Notes under the pieces: generated by a model | What the model was told of the DNA's origin: nothing | Database searches by the model: none | Seen by the model: the letters and a program-made list of their open reading frames with translations, nothing else | Program-made: the position numbers and the translations under genes | Part shown: positions 24,120 through 37,195 of the stretch, piece by piece | Numbering within the stretch: the stretch's first letter is position 1 | Layout: every line of letters starts with the position of its first letter | NCBI GenBank assembly: GCA_034387635.1 | Contig: JAOANU010000005.1 | Location: 1,488,001-1,552,000 of the forward strand | Source of the DNA: Rhodosporidiobolus odoratus | Taxonomy: Eukaryota; Basidiomycota; Microbotryomycetes; Sporidiobolales; Sporidiobolaceae | Direction: 5' to 3' | Length of the DNA: 64,000 bases

Positions 24120-25342
24120 CTAGTAGCCACCGCGGCCCCTACCACCCCTGCCTCCTCCGCGACCGCCTCCACCCCTGCCGCCCGAGAAGCCGCCGCCGAA
24201 GGAACCCCTGCCACCTCCCGGTCCACCACGACCTCGGGGCGCACCTCGGCCCCTTCCTCCCGGTGCACCTCGTCCCCTTCCACCAAAGCCACCGGCACCA
24301 CGTCCACCGGCTGCGCCACCGCGCTTCTTCTTCGGCCCAGCGGGTTGTTTCGGTTGAGGGAGGAAACGTTCAATAGGGAGGAGCTTGTCGGTCGAGATGC
24401 ACACTTTGTCGCCGGCGGTGAAGGAGGTGGCGACGATGCCAGCTGAAGGCTTGATAGTGAAGTAGACTTCGTCTGGGAGTCGGAAGGTTCAGGAATGAGG
24501 ACAATGGGTGGCCGGGGACGGAAAGAAAGGCAGGCGCGGTTATCGACGCGATTGGCACACAGGTCAGGGTTCGGCGGCGGGAGGAGGAGGGTTGTAGGAA
24601 ACGAGGAGGGAAGGAGACGCAGGCGTATGTGTCAGCTAGATTCATTTGCGTGGGAGATGCAAAAGGAAAAGCGACGCACTGATTGGACCAAGGATCTCGT
24701 CAACCTTACCAATTGCCGCCTTTGTTGGCAGGTAAATGGGAGCGTTGAAGTAGGGAACCTGCAAAGCACTGAAGATGTCAGAGCTGGACGGTCAGGAAGC
24801 AAGAATGCAGCAAACCTTGGAAGGAAGAGTTGAGGCGCAGAGCATCTCGCCCTCAACAGCGTGCATGAAGGTACCGATCTCTACAGAAATACGTGTAAAC
24901 GTCAGCTGGGGCTGACGGGAGAAGGCGATCGGGATGGTACGAACCGACAACCTCGGCGGGGGGGCCATCGTTAAAGCCACCGCCGTATCCTCCACGACCT
25001 CCACCGCGGCCGCCGCGACCACCTATGCGCAGCATAGCAAGTGTTAGTAAGGTTGAGCGGCGCGTAACAGCACTTTGCGTGGTCGGAAGCGTGTCGGGCG
25101 CCCATCTTCGCCAGCCTTTCCCGGCCTACAAGTCTTATCCCAGGCAACCCGAGACAGCTGGTGGGCTAGGCGAGCCTCCACGGATTCGCTTGCTGGCGCA
25201 ATGTCGCCCGCTATCGTACCTCCAGCTGTGAGCAGAAACGGGAGAGATGCGACTTACCGGCTCCTCCCCTAAACCCACCTCCCCTTCCTCCTCGATCACC
25301 TCCTCCGCCACGTCCACCACGGAAGGTACCTCTTGAGCTCAT
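24120..25342 (-). CDS. GAR1: H/ACA ribonucleoprotein subunit Gar1
   Basis: Gar1 is a core protein of H/ACA snoRNPs, which pseudouridylate rRNA in the nucleolus. The ORF starts [18 protein letters not shown] and has a Gly/Arg-rich N-terminal arm. The conserved core follows: [52 protein letters not shown] and [21 protein letters not shown] basic PKKKRGG stretch and a long C-terminal RGG arm end in GRGGY at 24120. Introns fall in the N-terminal arm, after VV, after LPSK and around the EILGPI segment. Two RGG arms around a roughly 90-residue core is the normal Gar1 plan. The start at 25342 is the first ATG joined in phase; the neighbour on the other strand starts about 300 bases away. Confidence 0.93.
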
Positions 25343-25644
25343 TCTTGTCGGTCTGGGAAAGTCGGAGAAAGCACGAGAGACGACGCTCGAGAGCTGACAC
25401 GGACGAGGTGGAAAAAAGCTCAGAGGCGGGGAGACGAGGCGAATTCAACTTGCTCAGAACAACTCAGCCAAGGATCTCTAGTAGCTTGAATACTCATGAG
25501 TCTCTACTACATATTATCGCACTCTTCGGTACTCAGACAGAGGAGGAGTGGTTTCCGGTGATCTCAGATTTTTCTCGTGTCGACCTCATCGCCAACTTCT
25601 GCCTCCACCCTCGTATCTTGCTTACTGCTGCTTTATCGGATGCC
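25343..25644. promoter_or_regulatory. Short divergent promoter between GAR1 and the UIM protein gene
   Basis: 302 bases separate the two outward-facing starts. An open frame runs through on the plus strand but has no upstream ATG with better context. No specific factor sites are claimed. Confidence 0.4.
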
Positions 25645-28600
25645 ATGACAGCATCTACGGGCTTGGTGAATGGCTATCATCGTTCTGACCCAGCTTCAAC
25701 ATCGCATACGGCAGCGTTGGCAAGACCCGCTCTCGACACCGCCTCATCCATTTCTCGCACTGTCAAAGACGAGGCAAAGCAAAGAAGGGCAGAGTTACAG
25801 GGTCAGCAAGTATGTCAAATCCATAGAGACCCGCTCGCAAGCTCACCTAGCTGAGCCAGCATTGACCTTTACTTCCCCCACCTTCGCACCGGCAGCCGCA
25901 GAAACCCACTTTCTCCCGTCCTCACCCACAACCGCATCACCGGACATGCTCCGCCCCATCCGTCACACCTTCTCCTCCTCCCCCGACCCAGGCCGCCTTC
26001 CGCACTCGCAAGGTGCCCCCGCCTCCCCGCCCAATCTTCCCGCCGTCGCCACCACATTCTCTTGATGTGGCAGACGAGAAACCCCAGACCATTGTGGGCA
26101 ACACCCCAGAGGGAAGTGGGTTGGCTGCAGCGGAGAAGGAGGAACAAGATCAGCTCTGGCTTGCGTTGCAGCACAGCTTGCGAGACGAGTCGATAAAGTC
26201 GATGCAGACGCAAGAGGTGCGTCCTTTCCCTTCTCTGCACCCGTAGTCATGCCTAACCGTCTCATCACACAGGGTGCCGACGAAGATCTCGAGAAGGCGC
26301 TTGCAGAGTCTCGTGCGCTCGAGTCGGTCCGCCTACAGCGTCGTTCGACCTACGAGGCCCAGGAGCAAACCGACCTCGAAGCGGCGCTCCGCGCGTCGCA
26401 GCAGACCAAGACTCCCGAAACGCCCATCCGCTTCCCTTCCGGCTCATCTCGGCTGTACCGCTCTCACTCGGCTTCGTCCCTACCCTCCTTCTCGCCTTCC
26501 GACCTCGCGCACTCCGCTGCGTATCCCAGCGAGAAATCTCGCATTTTTCCTGAAGGTCGACCTACTCTACCACCTGGCGCCGCCGGAGCATGGGACGACG
26601 AGTCTCGTGAGATGGAAATGTTGGCGTTGGCGATTCGGATCAGCGAGGAGGAGGAGCGAGAGAGGAAGATGCTTGAGGAGAAGGAGGAGAAGATGGTGCT
26701 TGATCAGGTGCGGTGGGCTGAGGCGGCGGTACTGCAGGGAAGAGGGATGCTGCCACCCGGCGCCGGCCCCAGGGAGGCAAGCAGCGGGATGATAAGTCCG
26801 GACTCGTCGACCTCGTTCAAGACGGCGAATGCGCCGGCAACCACATCTCCTCCGATCGCCTCTGCCGAGAAAACATCGAAGGAGAAGAAGCGGTCGTCCT
26901 GGTTCCGCCCGCCCATTACCTCGAAACTCTCGGCTGAGCCTTCTTCGGCGCCTCTTCCTCCTGCTCCACCTCCTCGCCCATCCCTTCAGCCTGCAGCGAC
27001 CTCTGGCGCAACAGTGCAGACGTTCCGCACGGCGCCGGAGGGACTGCCCTTCTCCAACCTCGACTGGGTGGAAGCAGCGGGACCTTCTCAAACTACCGAT
27101 TCTCGTCCTTCCCGCGCTGTTCCGCCGCGTCCCCCCCAGCATCCCTCGAGGCTTCCCCCGTCACCACCAGAGACGCCTCACGTCCCGAACTCCGCTTTTC
27201 CCTCGCCAGTCGTACCGCCGACTAGCTCGTCTGCATTCGCTTCCTCTCCCTCGACTTTAGATCAAGACCAAGACCATTTCCGAGAAGAGAACGACGGCTC
27301 GCCTTTCGAGATGCCCACCCTCTCGCCCAGCACCTCTCTCCGGTCATCGGGCCCGTCCGGCTCACGCCACTCGAGCTGGGCCCGCCCTGGGCTGGCGAGC
27401 GTGTTCGCCGCTGAAGAGTACGACCGCCTCCCAAGCGGTTCGGGTAGCGGTGGAACGAGCGCGAACGGGGGTAGGGGGAGCAGAGCGAGGACGTTCAGCG
27501 GGGCGACCATTATCTCCCAACCTTCGGGGTCGAGGTCGTCCGTCGATTTGGATATGCTGCTCGCAAGCGACGAAGCCGCCGACGCTGACGAGCGAGCGAG
27601 CGTCCTTGCAGTTCGGAACCCTGATGACCGCGCCGCTTCTGCCACGCCGGACTCCACGCGGTCCTCCACCTCCGCACACTCATGCTTCAGCGGAAGCGGC
27701 GAGCGCCCCCACCCCTCGTCTAGCTCGGAGGACGGCAGCAACACGCTCGAGCATCTGTATCAGCACGACGAGACCGCTCTACCCGGTCATCCTGGGTACC
27801 CGATGTTCGAGTCGGCGTACGCCGGTCGATCCATGTCTGCCATAGACGAGACGACGGAGCCGGCTTCGAGCGTTATTGGGATTGACCATGGCGCCGGGGC
27901 TGGAGAAGGGTCTAGGCAAGGGAGTTTCCCATCTACTCTCGGAGCAGGAGCGGTCGAGAATAGTCACAACAGCCCGCCCCCGCCGGTTTTGGCTGAGTCA
28001 AAGTGGATGGGTGGTGGAGGGAGAGATGGAAGCGGCGGCGATGCAGGGGTTCCTTTCCCTTCGTCTTCGCCTACGTCGTTCATTATGGGCTTCTCTCGCC
28101 CCACGCATACGCGTCGAGGGTCGTCGGGCTCATCCGCCGCTTCGGCGAGTAGGGCCGCGCATGTCTGGCCGCCTTCTTCCCCTTCTCTCGCCGATTACTC
28201 GCCACCTCAGCCTCGGGAGCGAGTTGATCAACATTCTGCCGCACATCCTTCTACAATCTCCACTTCCATTCCTGCTGCCGCCGTGGCGGCCTCGCCGACA
28301 CCAGGATCGCTTGGCGCTCTCCCTCTCCCGCCGACCTCCTTTGCGCCCAGCGGCAGCAACCGCAGCTCGCTTGATTGCGCCGCTGCTCCCCTCGGTACGC
28401 CACCTCTGGCACCGGAGGACGGGCTTCGCTTCGGATACCCCGCTTCATGCGCTCGACAGATTGGTCATGCGTGTCCAGACGATGGTCTTTCTCCCTCGAC
28501 TTCAGTCCCTTCGGTCATCGAGCTATCCATCTCGTCGGTCGCAAATCTCGAGGACGGTACTGGCGGACAAGCGGCAGAACGGGACAAGTGGGCTGTCGAA

Positions 28601-29680
28601 GCGAGGAGTTGGGTTGCACTTCTGCGATTCTTGATGTGGTTTGGCGATACGAGGGTCGTCGCCTCTTCTCACGATACCTCATCCTCGCCTTCTGGCCGCT
28701 GCGCCGCTACTGCCTCTCTCGAATTTCGCCCAGACGACGAAGGTCTCCCGATCCTCCGTCTTGTTCTTTCCCTCCTCCCGCCATCAGACCCAGCTTCTCA
28801 CCTCCCCATGCACCGCGAAATTTCCGTCTCTCAGCCTCAAATACGGGCGACGACTCCACCTGGGAAAGGCAAACAACGCGCCACCTCCCAATCCCGCCGT
28901 AATCGTCCAAATACCCTCCTCGCAACCTTTACCCTCCCCGACGTTCTGCACCTCCCCACCCGTCTTTCCTCACTCGCAATCCAGCTATACACCCTTCGTC
29001 ATCTCGCTTCTATCGCGAGGGCTACTCAGCCGGCTAGGTCACCCCCCGCTCTGTCGTCGGGATTCGGGTCCCAAAGCGGGTCAGGCGCAGAGGGATACGC
29101 AGAGGGATACCTCGCTTTGAGAGAGTTGGCAGATTCGATCTCTGCGCTCGCTAAGGCGGCGTACGAGCGAGAGTCGTCGAGGATTGGCAGTGGGAGTGAT
29201 AGCGGAGGCGCGAAAACGCCCAGAGCCAATGTCGGAATGACGAACGAATCGGGAGGAGGAGTGAGGAGGGGTGACATGGCGTCTCCACCGGCGGAGGAGC
29301 AGACTCAGCGTCTGGTCGATCGCCTCAAAGATCGTTTGAAGCGGCTGAAACGCCACAACGATGGGAACGAGAATAATTCACCGGGAACGGCGGCGCCTCT
29401 TCCCGCCGGTGCGAACGGTGGAGCCGTACGTCGAGGGAGCAAGCTCGTCAAGCCCCCGCGCCCGCCTCGTACGCAGCCGGTTGCGAGGAGCGAGAGGGTC
29501 TTGGCGGCGCAGACGATCAGGTCCAACTTGGAGTGGCAGGAGGAAGCATCGCCTGCGGAGGAGTTTCACGAGAACGAGAGTAGGGAGGAGCAGCTGGGCT
29601 CGACTGTGGCGGAAGCACAGAGGCCGAGGCAGGTGAGAACGAGTACGCAGAGCAATCTGAGGTATATGCCGCAACTGTGA
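25645..29680 (+). CDS. Large disordered protein with four ubiquitin-interacting-motif-like helices
   Basis: Three exons (25645-25809, 25896-26216 and 26273-29680) join in phase 0 and give 1297 residues. The start of exon 2 could be six bases later. Four UIM-like helices, acidic followed by a core ALxxS or close variant, are visible: QDQLWLALQHSLRDES (about 137-154), ADEDLEKALAESRALES (164-180), QTDLEAALRASQQ (194-206) and EMEMLALAIRISEEEE (274-289). The middle 600 residues are Ser/Pro-rich and likely disordered. Near residue 920 a hydrophobic segment, WVALLRFLMWFGDTRVV, begins a more ordered region with LLATFTLPDVLHLPTRLSSL and LYTLRHLASIA. Ubiquitin binding is inferred from the motifs; the overall family is unknown to me. 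It may be an ubiquitin-dependent trafficking or signalling adaptor, but nothing here fixes that. Confidence 0.7.
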
Positions 29681-29935
29681 GGTGGATGGAAAAGTCGGAT
29701 CTCGTTGGTTCCCTGACCGTGTATAGTCGCCCCTGCCTGTTCTTCCCTCTCTGTTCCTCGCATACACGGTTCATCTTGTTGACAGTCTGTTAGTACCTTG
29801 TTATCTTTGCCCGCCCTTGTTATCTCAGCCGTTCTTGCATTCACGCAACTTTTCTCCGGGCTAGCGATGCTCATCTCGTTCGCGCTCGCGTGGGGGATGG
29901 GCGGCTAAAATCCTGCTTTTCCACTTCATCCTGAT

Positions 29936-32900
29936 TTATACCCACAATCCCAGCTTCACCTTGATGATTTCCAACAGGGCCTTCCGATTCCGCTCCTGGT
30001 TCGGCTCCGCCTTCCCTCCCGCAGTGGAAACCGAAGTTCCGATAGCCTTGTCCACCAAATCAACCGTTTCGCTCCCAAGCTCATTCAGCGTCCGCGTCGA
30101 CGTGGCGCTGCCCTGTCCGCTCGCGCTGGCTTTGGCGTGCAACCCCAATTGTGCTGCGGAAAGTAGGAGACAGGCCTCGAGCGTTTCTGCACAGGTGACT
30201 CGGAGGACAGCCGAAGAGGGTTGAGGTAGTGAAGGGAAGGGTGATGGCGATGGGAAGGAGGGCAGGGTAGCGGTGGAGGTAGAACGGAGCGTGTCGATGC
30301 AATAGGAAGAGAGGTCGAAGAGAGTGCCCAAAGAGGCTTTTTCGGAGGCGGTGACTGTAGCGGTCTGTGTAATAAAATATGAAGGGATGAGTGTGGGAGA
30401 AGGAACAGCATAGAAGGAGCAGACGACGTACGGGAAGAACCACCGCCCGATCGCTCCTCCACTCTGTCGGATCCTTGAGCAACGTCGTCCAACAATCAGA
30501 GAATTCGACCAGCCCACCGACGACATCCCTCGCCAGCTCCACCATTTTGAGCCTCACCGCACTCGCCACGGGCTTCTGCTCCAAGTCTGCTTCTCCTCCT
30601 TCTTTCTCGAGCCAGCCTCGTTCTTCTGGTGTCAAGCCTTCGACGAGCGCGGCGAGGTGATTAGGATGCAGGAGGGCGTAGACGAGATGTTGGAGGAGGT
30701 GGAGACTCTGCTCAACGAAGACGCTCGCGACGACAACGACAGGCGAGTTGCCGCTGCTACTACCCGAAGTCGAGACGGCAGAACTGGTACTGCTCCGGGC
30801 AATCCCGTGCATTAACGCCACAGTGGCTGTAAGCTCCTCTAACCCTGCAGCAGTGACGGCGGCATCGGAAGTCCAGCTCAGGGCGAGGACGATTTGCGCT
30901 CCGTATAGGCGCACGAAACCGGTCACGTCCTGCTCGACAAACCGGGTCGAGTCGCCGAGTGCGGCAACGAGCGCGACGACAAGTGCCAACATCCCGGTCC
31001 AGAGCTCGTGTTGAGGCGTGCGAGAACCATCGACGGGCGAAACGAGGGCGATGGCGCCCGACTCGGCTGCAGAGGTGAGCGCGTTATTGGTCAAGGCGGT
31101 CATGACACCGTCGAGGGCGAGTTGCTCCGCGGCTCGAGGTGAGGAAGTCGCAAAGGCGAGGCAAAGGTCGAGGACGTGCTGAGCGTAAAGCGGTCGTCCT
31201 GGCTCGAGTTGTTCCATGTGGACGAAGACTTCAAAGGCGCAGCGATGAAGATCGAGGACGTTGGCGTGAGCGAGCCAAATCGCAGCCGAGGGGGCGAAGG
31301 CGGACTTGAGCAGCTGCGAGACAACGGCGACGGCGAGGGAGAGGTCCTGCTCCAGCTCGAGGTCCTTGGACGCGCGTGCGAGAACGAGGACGTCGCGAGT
31401 GGCGGTGAGCATGATGCGAAGGATGGCTTCGGCAGCGGAGGTGAGCTTGGTACGCTGCTCGGTGGAGAGAGAGGTAGAAGAGGAAGGAGAGTCGGCGGGC
31501 AAGTAGGTATTGAGCTGACGGAAGGCGAAGAAGGCGATGCGGAAAAGGGTAGCGTGGTAGGCTGGTGTCGCGCGCCTCGCCACCGACTCGAGCGGCTCCA
31601 ACGCCTCGCTGGAGAATATGGTGCTCAACTCGCCAACCAGGTCGATCAGCGCCGTCTTGCCCTTTTCGGCCGGCACCGCATCGAGCACCTGTACCAGCGT
31701 AAGAAGGATAGACAACCTCTCCGCCTGCACGGTCGTCATAACCGCTCCCACCCGCTTTTCCTGCGCAATCTCCTTGGCCACCACTCCAGCTGCACCCAAC
31801 ACCGTTTCCGCCACTGCCTGGTCTTTCCTCCCTACTGGCAGAACAATCTCCAAGACCTGCCTCCAGGATCTTGTTTCCAAGATCTGCGCCTCGAGCAAGG
31901 AGAAGTTGAGGTTCAACCGTGCCGTTTGCTCGATAACATCGTCGAGACTCTCGGCGCCAATCATCCCACCCTCCTCCGAATCGGCTCGGAATCCGTCGAG
32001 TTTCCTCCGTACAAGCGAGAGCGAGTACAAGTACCCTGAGCCGAACTGGCGAGCTTCGTCGAGTGGATGAGTGGATGCAGGATGGCGGAGTAAGTCGAGA
32101 TCCAACTCGGGGAACGTAGACCGGATGAGGGAGAAAATTCCCTGGTGAAGGTCGGGGGAGCAGGAAGTCGAGATTGCGGAAGAGAGGGCTGCGTTGAGTC
32201 GTTTGGCGTCCTTGAGAGCAGTAAGGAACGCTTTCACACTCGTCGCTTCTTCCGCTTTGGGTTTCTTGAGAGCGGCCTGCATGTCGAGCGCAAGGATCCG
32301 AACCGCATGGGCCTTGGAAACAGCCCGATGGCAATACGCCGCGACGCCCTCTTCGTCCTCGGGTTCAGCGCCTGGGTTCTCCGACGCAATCTTGACGAAC
32401 GCGTCCCACGCAGCGGGTTTCTTTCGGAAATCATCGAGCGAGGCGCCGTAGTCGTCGAGGTGTTGGAAGGTAAAGTCGAAGAAACGGAGGACGGCAGCGA
32501 GGAGTGCGGGACGTTCCTTCCAAGCTTCAGTCCAGATTCCGACCGTTTCGAGGGCAACGCCGAGTGCGGTGCGAGGGAGGGGACGGAGAGACGGAGGCGC
32601 GATCGATTTGGCGAGGGTTTGCGCAGACTCTTCCGCTGGAGTGAGTTCTTTGCCTTTGCCCTTGTCGTATTTGGCAGCGTTGGTTGCGGGGACGAGGTCG
32701 GTAGCGGTGGAGAAGGGGTAGTGCCGCCCCGTGACGAGCAATAACGCAAGGCCCGGTTGCGAGTCAACGATGGCAGAGATCTGATCCAAGCCGACAATCA
32801 GTAAGCCCCACCTAAACCAGCGATGTAAGTAGAGGGAAGAAGACTCACCGAATCCCAGACCGCAACCTGCAAGGCCTCACTCGCTCCCGGATCCTCCACC

Positions 32901-35900
32901 ACCCCCAATAACCCGACCAAAACCTTCTCAGCCCCTTCGCTGCCGCCCAGTAACGCACTCAAACTCGGTTGTTGCTGCTGCTTCCTCTGCTCCCCGTCGT
33001 TCGCGGTCGCCAAAGTAAGGAGGGTGACGATTTTTGCAGCGTGGACACCGATGTGAGCTTCGAGTGTGGGGGCGAGGACGAACTTGGAGAGGGCTTCAAG
33101 CAGCTCAGGTCGTCGAGGTGCAGCCGAAGCGTCACCGTTCAGAGCAGCGAGGAGCGGCAGTGCTCCAATCCCGGCAAAGGCAGACGAGGCGAAGGAAGAA
33201 CCCGCAGTTGAGGAGAGGCAGATCTTCTCCAACAACGACGATGTCGACGGCGAGGTTCGACGGCGGTAACGCAGGAGCTGCAGGAGGAAGAAGAGGGATG
33301 CGTCGGAGAGGTCTTCAAGAGCTTGGGCGTCGGCGTAGCGCCCAGCTTTGCGTAGGAGGAGGATGGCATCGGGCCCCTGGGCGAGGGGGGTGAGGAGTGG
33401 GGCGAGTTGGGCAAGAGAGGCGGTGGGGTGGTGGAGGAAGGAGGAGAGGACGACTTGCGCTGGCCCGGAGGATGGCGAAGTGGCAAACGTAGAATCCGAC
33501 ACGAGCTCCGCCTCCTCGACGACGAGCCTGAACACTCCGAGGCACCGCCTACCAACCTCATACTTCTCCGCCAAGCTTACGAACCTCCAACTCCCGAATT
33601 GAGGCCAAATCTCCTCCCTGATCCAGTTCAACGCGCGGGTGAGCACGCCGTGCTTCATCTCCTTATACTCAGCCGAAGAGGTGCAACTCGCGACCTGTTC
33701 CTCCAGAACGAGGGCGTGCGTGAGCGAGAGGAGGGAGAGCGTGACCGGGTACTGGCCCGCGAGCTTTTCGGCAGCGAGAACTGGGGTCGAGGTTGCAGAA
33801 GAGGCGGCACGGGAAGAGCGAGAGGACAGGGCGGAGGCGGTACGAGGTGAAGGGAAGAGTAGCGTCGAGCCTCGGAGGAAGGTCCATACTACGCCGGGGA
33901 AGGAGGGGAGGAGGGCGGAGATGAGGCCGAGAAGGGAAGAGACCAGGGCGGTAGCTGAACCGGTACGGGAGGCGGATGCCGACGGAGCGGCAGCGAGTGC
34001 ACGCTCGAGAATGCGGAAGAGCACCTCGATGAATTCGTGTCGAGGTCGAGAGGGCGCAGATGCCGAAGAAGGAGTAGAGGGCGAAGAGAGATGCTGTACC
34101 AAGGCCGGGCCCAGTGCCGGGTCATTCCTCAGCGTCATCCGCAGGATGTCAAGCACAGCCGTAACATCCCTTTCCTTCTCCTCCTCACTATCCCACTCAA
34201 TCGGGAGCGTCTCGCCCTCCTTTCCGCCTTCACCTCCAAACACATCCTTCTGGACCTTCCTCCCTGCCAATCCCGCAAACTCCTCAAGCACGTCCCTGAA
34301 GAGCTTCCACGCGCTCCACTCGCAGTCCCAAGCGACGACGACCGGTTTCCTGCCTTGTTGACTGACGAGGCGTCCCTGCGTACCGGGCGAGAGGACGACG
34401 CTCGGCGAGACGGCAACCGCGCGCGTGATGCGAAATGAGTAGCCCGTCTCAGCATCCGGGTAAGAGGACGCTTCAACGCCCCCGTTCGCAGACGAAGCGG
34501 AAGGAGGAAGAACCGCCGTAAGCGAAGGGAGGGTGGCGAGGTACGCAAACGTGCTCTGTGCGCATCTCTGCGCCAATAGTTCATCGTCGCTCCCCGTTGC
34601 TCCCGCTGACTGATGCTCTTCCGCCGCATGCTCGACGGGCAAGAGCCCGGCCACACCCGCGCACAACGCGCGGACCAGGTGCACCAATCCACCGAATTGG
34701 ACCGGGAACCTCGACCTCGCCAATTCAACAATCTCTGCCTCGCCAGCGGATTGGGCCGTCCGATCGAGCGAGAACTCCATTGCACCGTCTTCTTCATCTT
34801 CTGCGGCGCTAGCGGCAGCGACTTGAGCAGCAGCGACGACGGCTTGGTCCTCCCAGAATTGGGCGCCGAGGAGGGCGGAGGAGGGGTTGCCGTACAGGGC
34901 TGAGAAGGTTGAGGTGAGACCGTCGAGCTGGATGGCGGAGAGGTAGGGAAGTCGGACCAAAAGAGGGAGGGAGGTGAGGAGACCGCGGAGGACGGAGAGG
35001 TAGCCTACTGCGTTTGGGTCGGCGGTGGAAGAGGAGGAAGAGGAGGAAGAGGAGGAAGTGAGGGTGGGAGCGCCGAGTAAGGGTGACTGCAGGATGGAGA
35101 GGAGGATGGGAAAGAGAGAAGATGTAGGCGAGAGGGCATGGGCGGCGTAGAGCTGGAACAAAGGCTGAGGGGAGGAACCGCTCCCTTCGGATCGAAGGGA
35201 TTTCTCCGCCCACGCATGATACGCGTCCGGCACTCCCCGCTCCAGCAGCGAATGCGTCACCTTGCTGAGGAGGAAAGCCCACCCAAGCACGATGGGACTG
35301 CTCCTCTCCCCTTCCACCCTCACCACGGCTTCAACCGCTTCGTTCAACCGAACGAGGTTCTCTGGGCTGAACACGCTTCTCGGGTCGACTCCCGCCCCAG
35401 CATCCTGCTCTCCAGGTGCACTTATGGGGTACTCGACCTCCATCGCATTTTCGAGGTTCATCGCTTCGAGCGCAATGAGCGTAAGCAGCTCGCCAATCTC
35501 CTTGACCACGCTCTGCGTTTCCGCATCAAAGTACCCAAAATTCTCTTGCCGGGCGCCAAAGTCGGTGGATGAGATGGAAGAGAGGACACAGGAAAGGTCT
35601 GAGCCGTCGGCGGGGCGAGGGGAGTAGAAAGCAAGGAAGACGAGTTCGAGAAGGGCTTTCTGCTCCCGGATCAGCTGCTTAGTCCAGAAGGGCGAGTGCG
35701 TCGGGGAAGAGCGAACGGCGTCGGGGAGGGGCTGATTGGTTCGAGAGGTGAAGGCGGTCAGAAGGGAGGGGGCGAAGGTATCGGTAAGGACGGAAGGAAG
35801 GAGCGATGTAGAGAGCTCGTTGAGAGGATGCGAGGGGTCGTCGTCTGCGGGCGCAAAGTGAGACTCGCTTCGCCGAGGAAGTGGCTTGAAAGACGCACAG

Positions 35901-36454
35901 GTTCGTAACAGCAGTCCGACCACGCCAATGACAGCCATTCTCTCCTCGAACAGCCAGGCCGTGATCCGGTCCCATTCTTCCTCGCCAACTTTCCCCTGGT
36001 CTTCCTTCTTCTTGCCTCGCCCATCCTTTTCAATCGCTCTCCGTGCACTACTGAGTGCCTTATACGCGAAGACCTCGTCGACCCCGAAGCGGTCTGCAAC
36101 CTCCAGAGCGGCGGTTTGGTCGTCCTTGACCACCTCGACAGCCTTTGCTTTGGGTACGAGCTCGAGATTGCCGCTTTGAAGGGCAGTCTTGGAAGCGGTC
36201 GAGCGAGGGAAGGGGTCGTGGGGTTGTTTGAGAGCTGCTAAGTTGGACTCGAGGAAGGGAGCGAGGGAAGGTGAGAGGGATGAGGAGTGGTGAGATGCTT
36301 CAAGGAGGATGAGGACGGTTGACCATGTTCTGTATAGGGTATTGGAGCTGTCAGTGTACCCTTCAGGCTAGTATAGAAAAGGAGAGACTGCGTACAATCG
36401 AGACGAGTTGGACGAAGTTGACGAGGATGTAACCTCGCTGGATGAAGCCGCCAT
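29936..36454 (-). CDS. NUP188: Nucleoporin Nup188
   Basis: Nup188 is a large alpha-solenoid scaffold nucleoporin of the inner ring of the nuclear pore. Four exons (36396-36454, 32849-36329, 30432-32780 and 29936-30364) join in phase and give 2105 residues. The start is MAASSSEVTSSSTSS, then ADRFGVDEVFAYKALSSA and WLFEERMAVIGVVGLLLRTC, an ERL-type helix seen in Nup188/Nup192. A later region reads FGSGYLYSLSLVRRKLDGF, then LNLNFSLLEAQILETRSW. The Nup188 family has equivalent FG-NYFYD and NLSLVEAQ-SW elements. The sequence is helix-rich, with Ser/Ala-rich loops. It ends LLEIIKVKLGLWV. It is longer than the usual 1,700-1,900 residues. Nup192 or a karyopherin was considered, but the FGxxYLY...SLLEAQ pair favours Nup188. 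Confidence 0.75.
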
Positions 36455-37195
36455 AAGTGTGAGGGTGTAGCGTTCACCGTGCTGAGCCAGTCCAGCCCCT
36501 ATCCAATCCAGCTAGTGGTGTTGAGGAACAGGTTAACGGTCGACGTCGTCCTCCGCAACTAATTGTAACTTTGCTTTCCCTTCACCACACTCCTCGCACA
36601 CGAACTATGTGAGTACACCGGACATTCAGCGCAGCGCAGCTAGTTCTAGACCGACTGACCCTGTATCACTGCTTGTAGGGAACGAGAACCACCTCGAGAG
36701 GCACCACCCGCCTACTCCCTTCCCGCTCGCGTAGTCCGTAGGCAGAACCTGAGACCAGCAGTCTTACTCGTGTCCTTCTTCTCATGCAGTACGCTGTCTC
36801 TCTTTCTCTCGGGGTGTGGTGTGATGGGAGAGGAGGCAGGTCGTCAGACGGGGCGGCGATTACGCAGGGAGCAATAAGGATGCAGCCAGCACGGCAAAGG
36901 TCACGGCATGCACAGAGCTATGCACAAGCTACAGGGGTCCGACTGATCCTCTGTCGGCTCGGCATGACGGAGGCTGGACGCCCGCCAATACACAAGTGGG
37001 GCGGTGTCGCCCTCTGTTGCCCTTAGATCCAACACTGCTAACCTTGTTCTTGACTGGCTTGTACAGTCTGGGGTATCATATCTGCCGCTGCCATCTTACG
37101 CAGAAGGGGAGGTGACCGTGAGCTTCCCCTTCCTCGTGTTCCCTCTCCTCTTTTTTCCCTGCCTTTGTTTCCCCTTCCAGACCTCTTGTTTCGAC
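36455..37195. other. Intergenic/leader region between NUP188 and the membrane protein gene
   Basis: Divergent starts are about 740 bases apart. On the plus strand a gtgagt donor at about 36609 and acceptors at about 36679 and 37180 suggest that the downstream gene has spliced non-coding leader exons. An open frame from an ATG at about 36784 has no motif and is not accepted as a gene. Confidence 0.4.

Noticed and set aside
26013..26246. Open frame beginning MPPPPRPIFPP as a separate small gene
   Set aside because: Position 26013 is GTG, not ATG, and the frame is the continuation of exon 2 of the UIM protein gene.
32798..36133. Two separate large minus-strand genes (1111 and 902 residues)
   Set aside because: The apparent start at 36133 is GTG. 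A normal intron joins both frames (WDS|ISAIV), giving one NUP188 gene from ATG 36454.
30081..36180. Plus-strand open frames opposite NUP188
   Set aside because: Mirror frames caused by high GC3; no motifs and no plausible introns.
36784..37026. Small plus-strand gene before the membrane protein
   Set aside because: No motif, poor codon use, and it overlaps probable leader introns.
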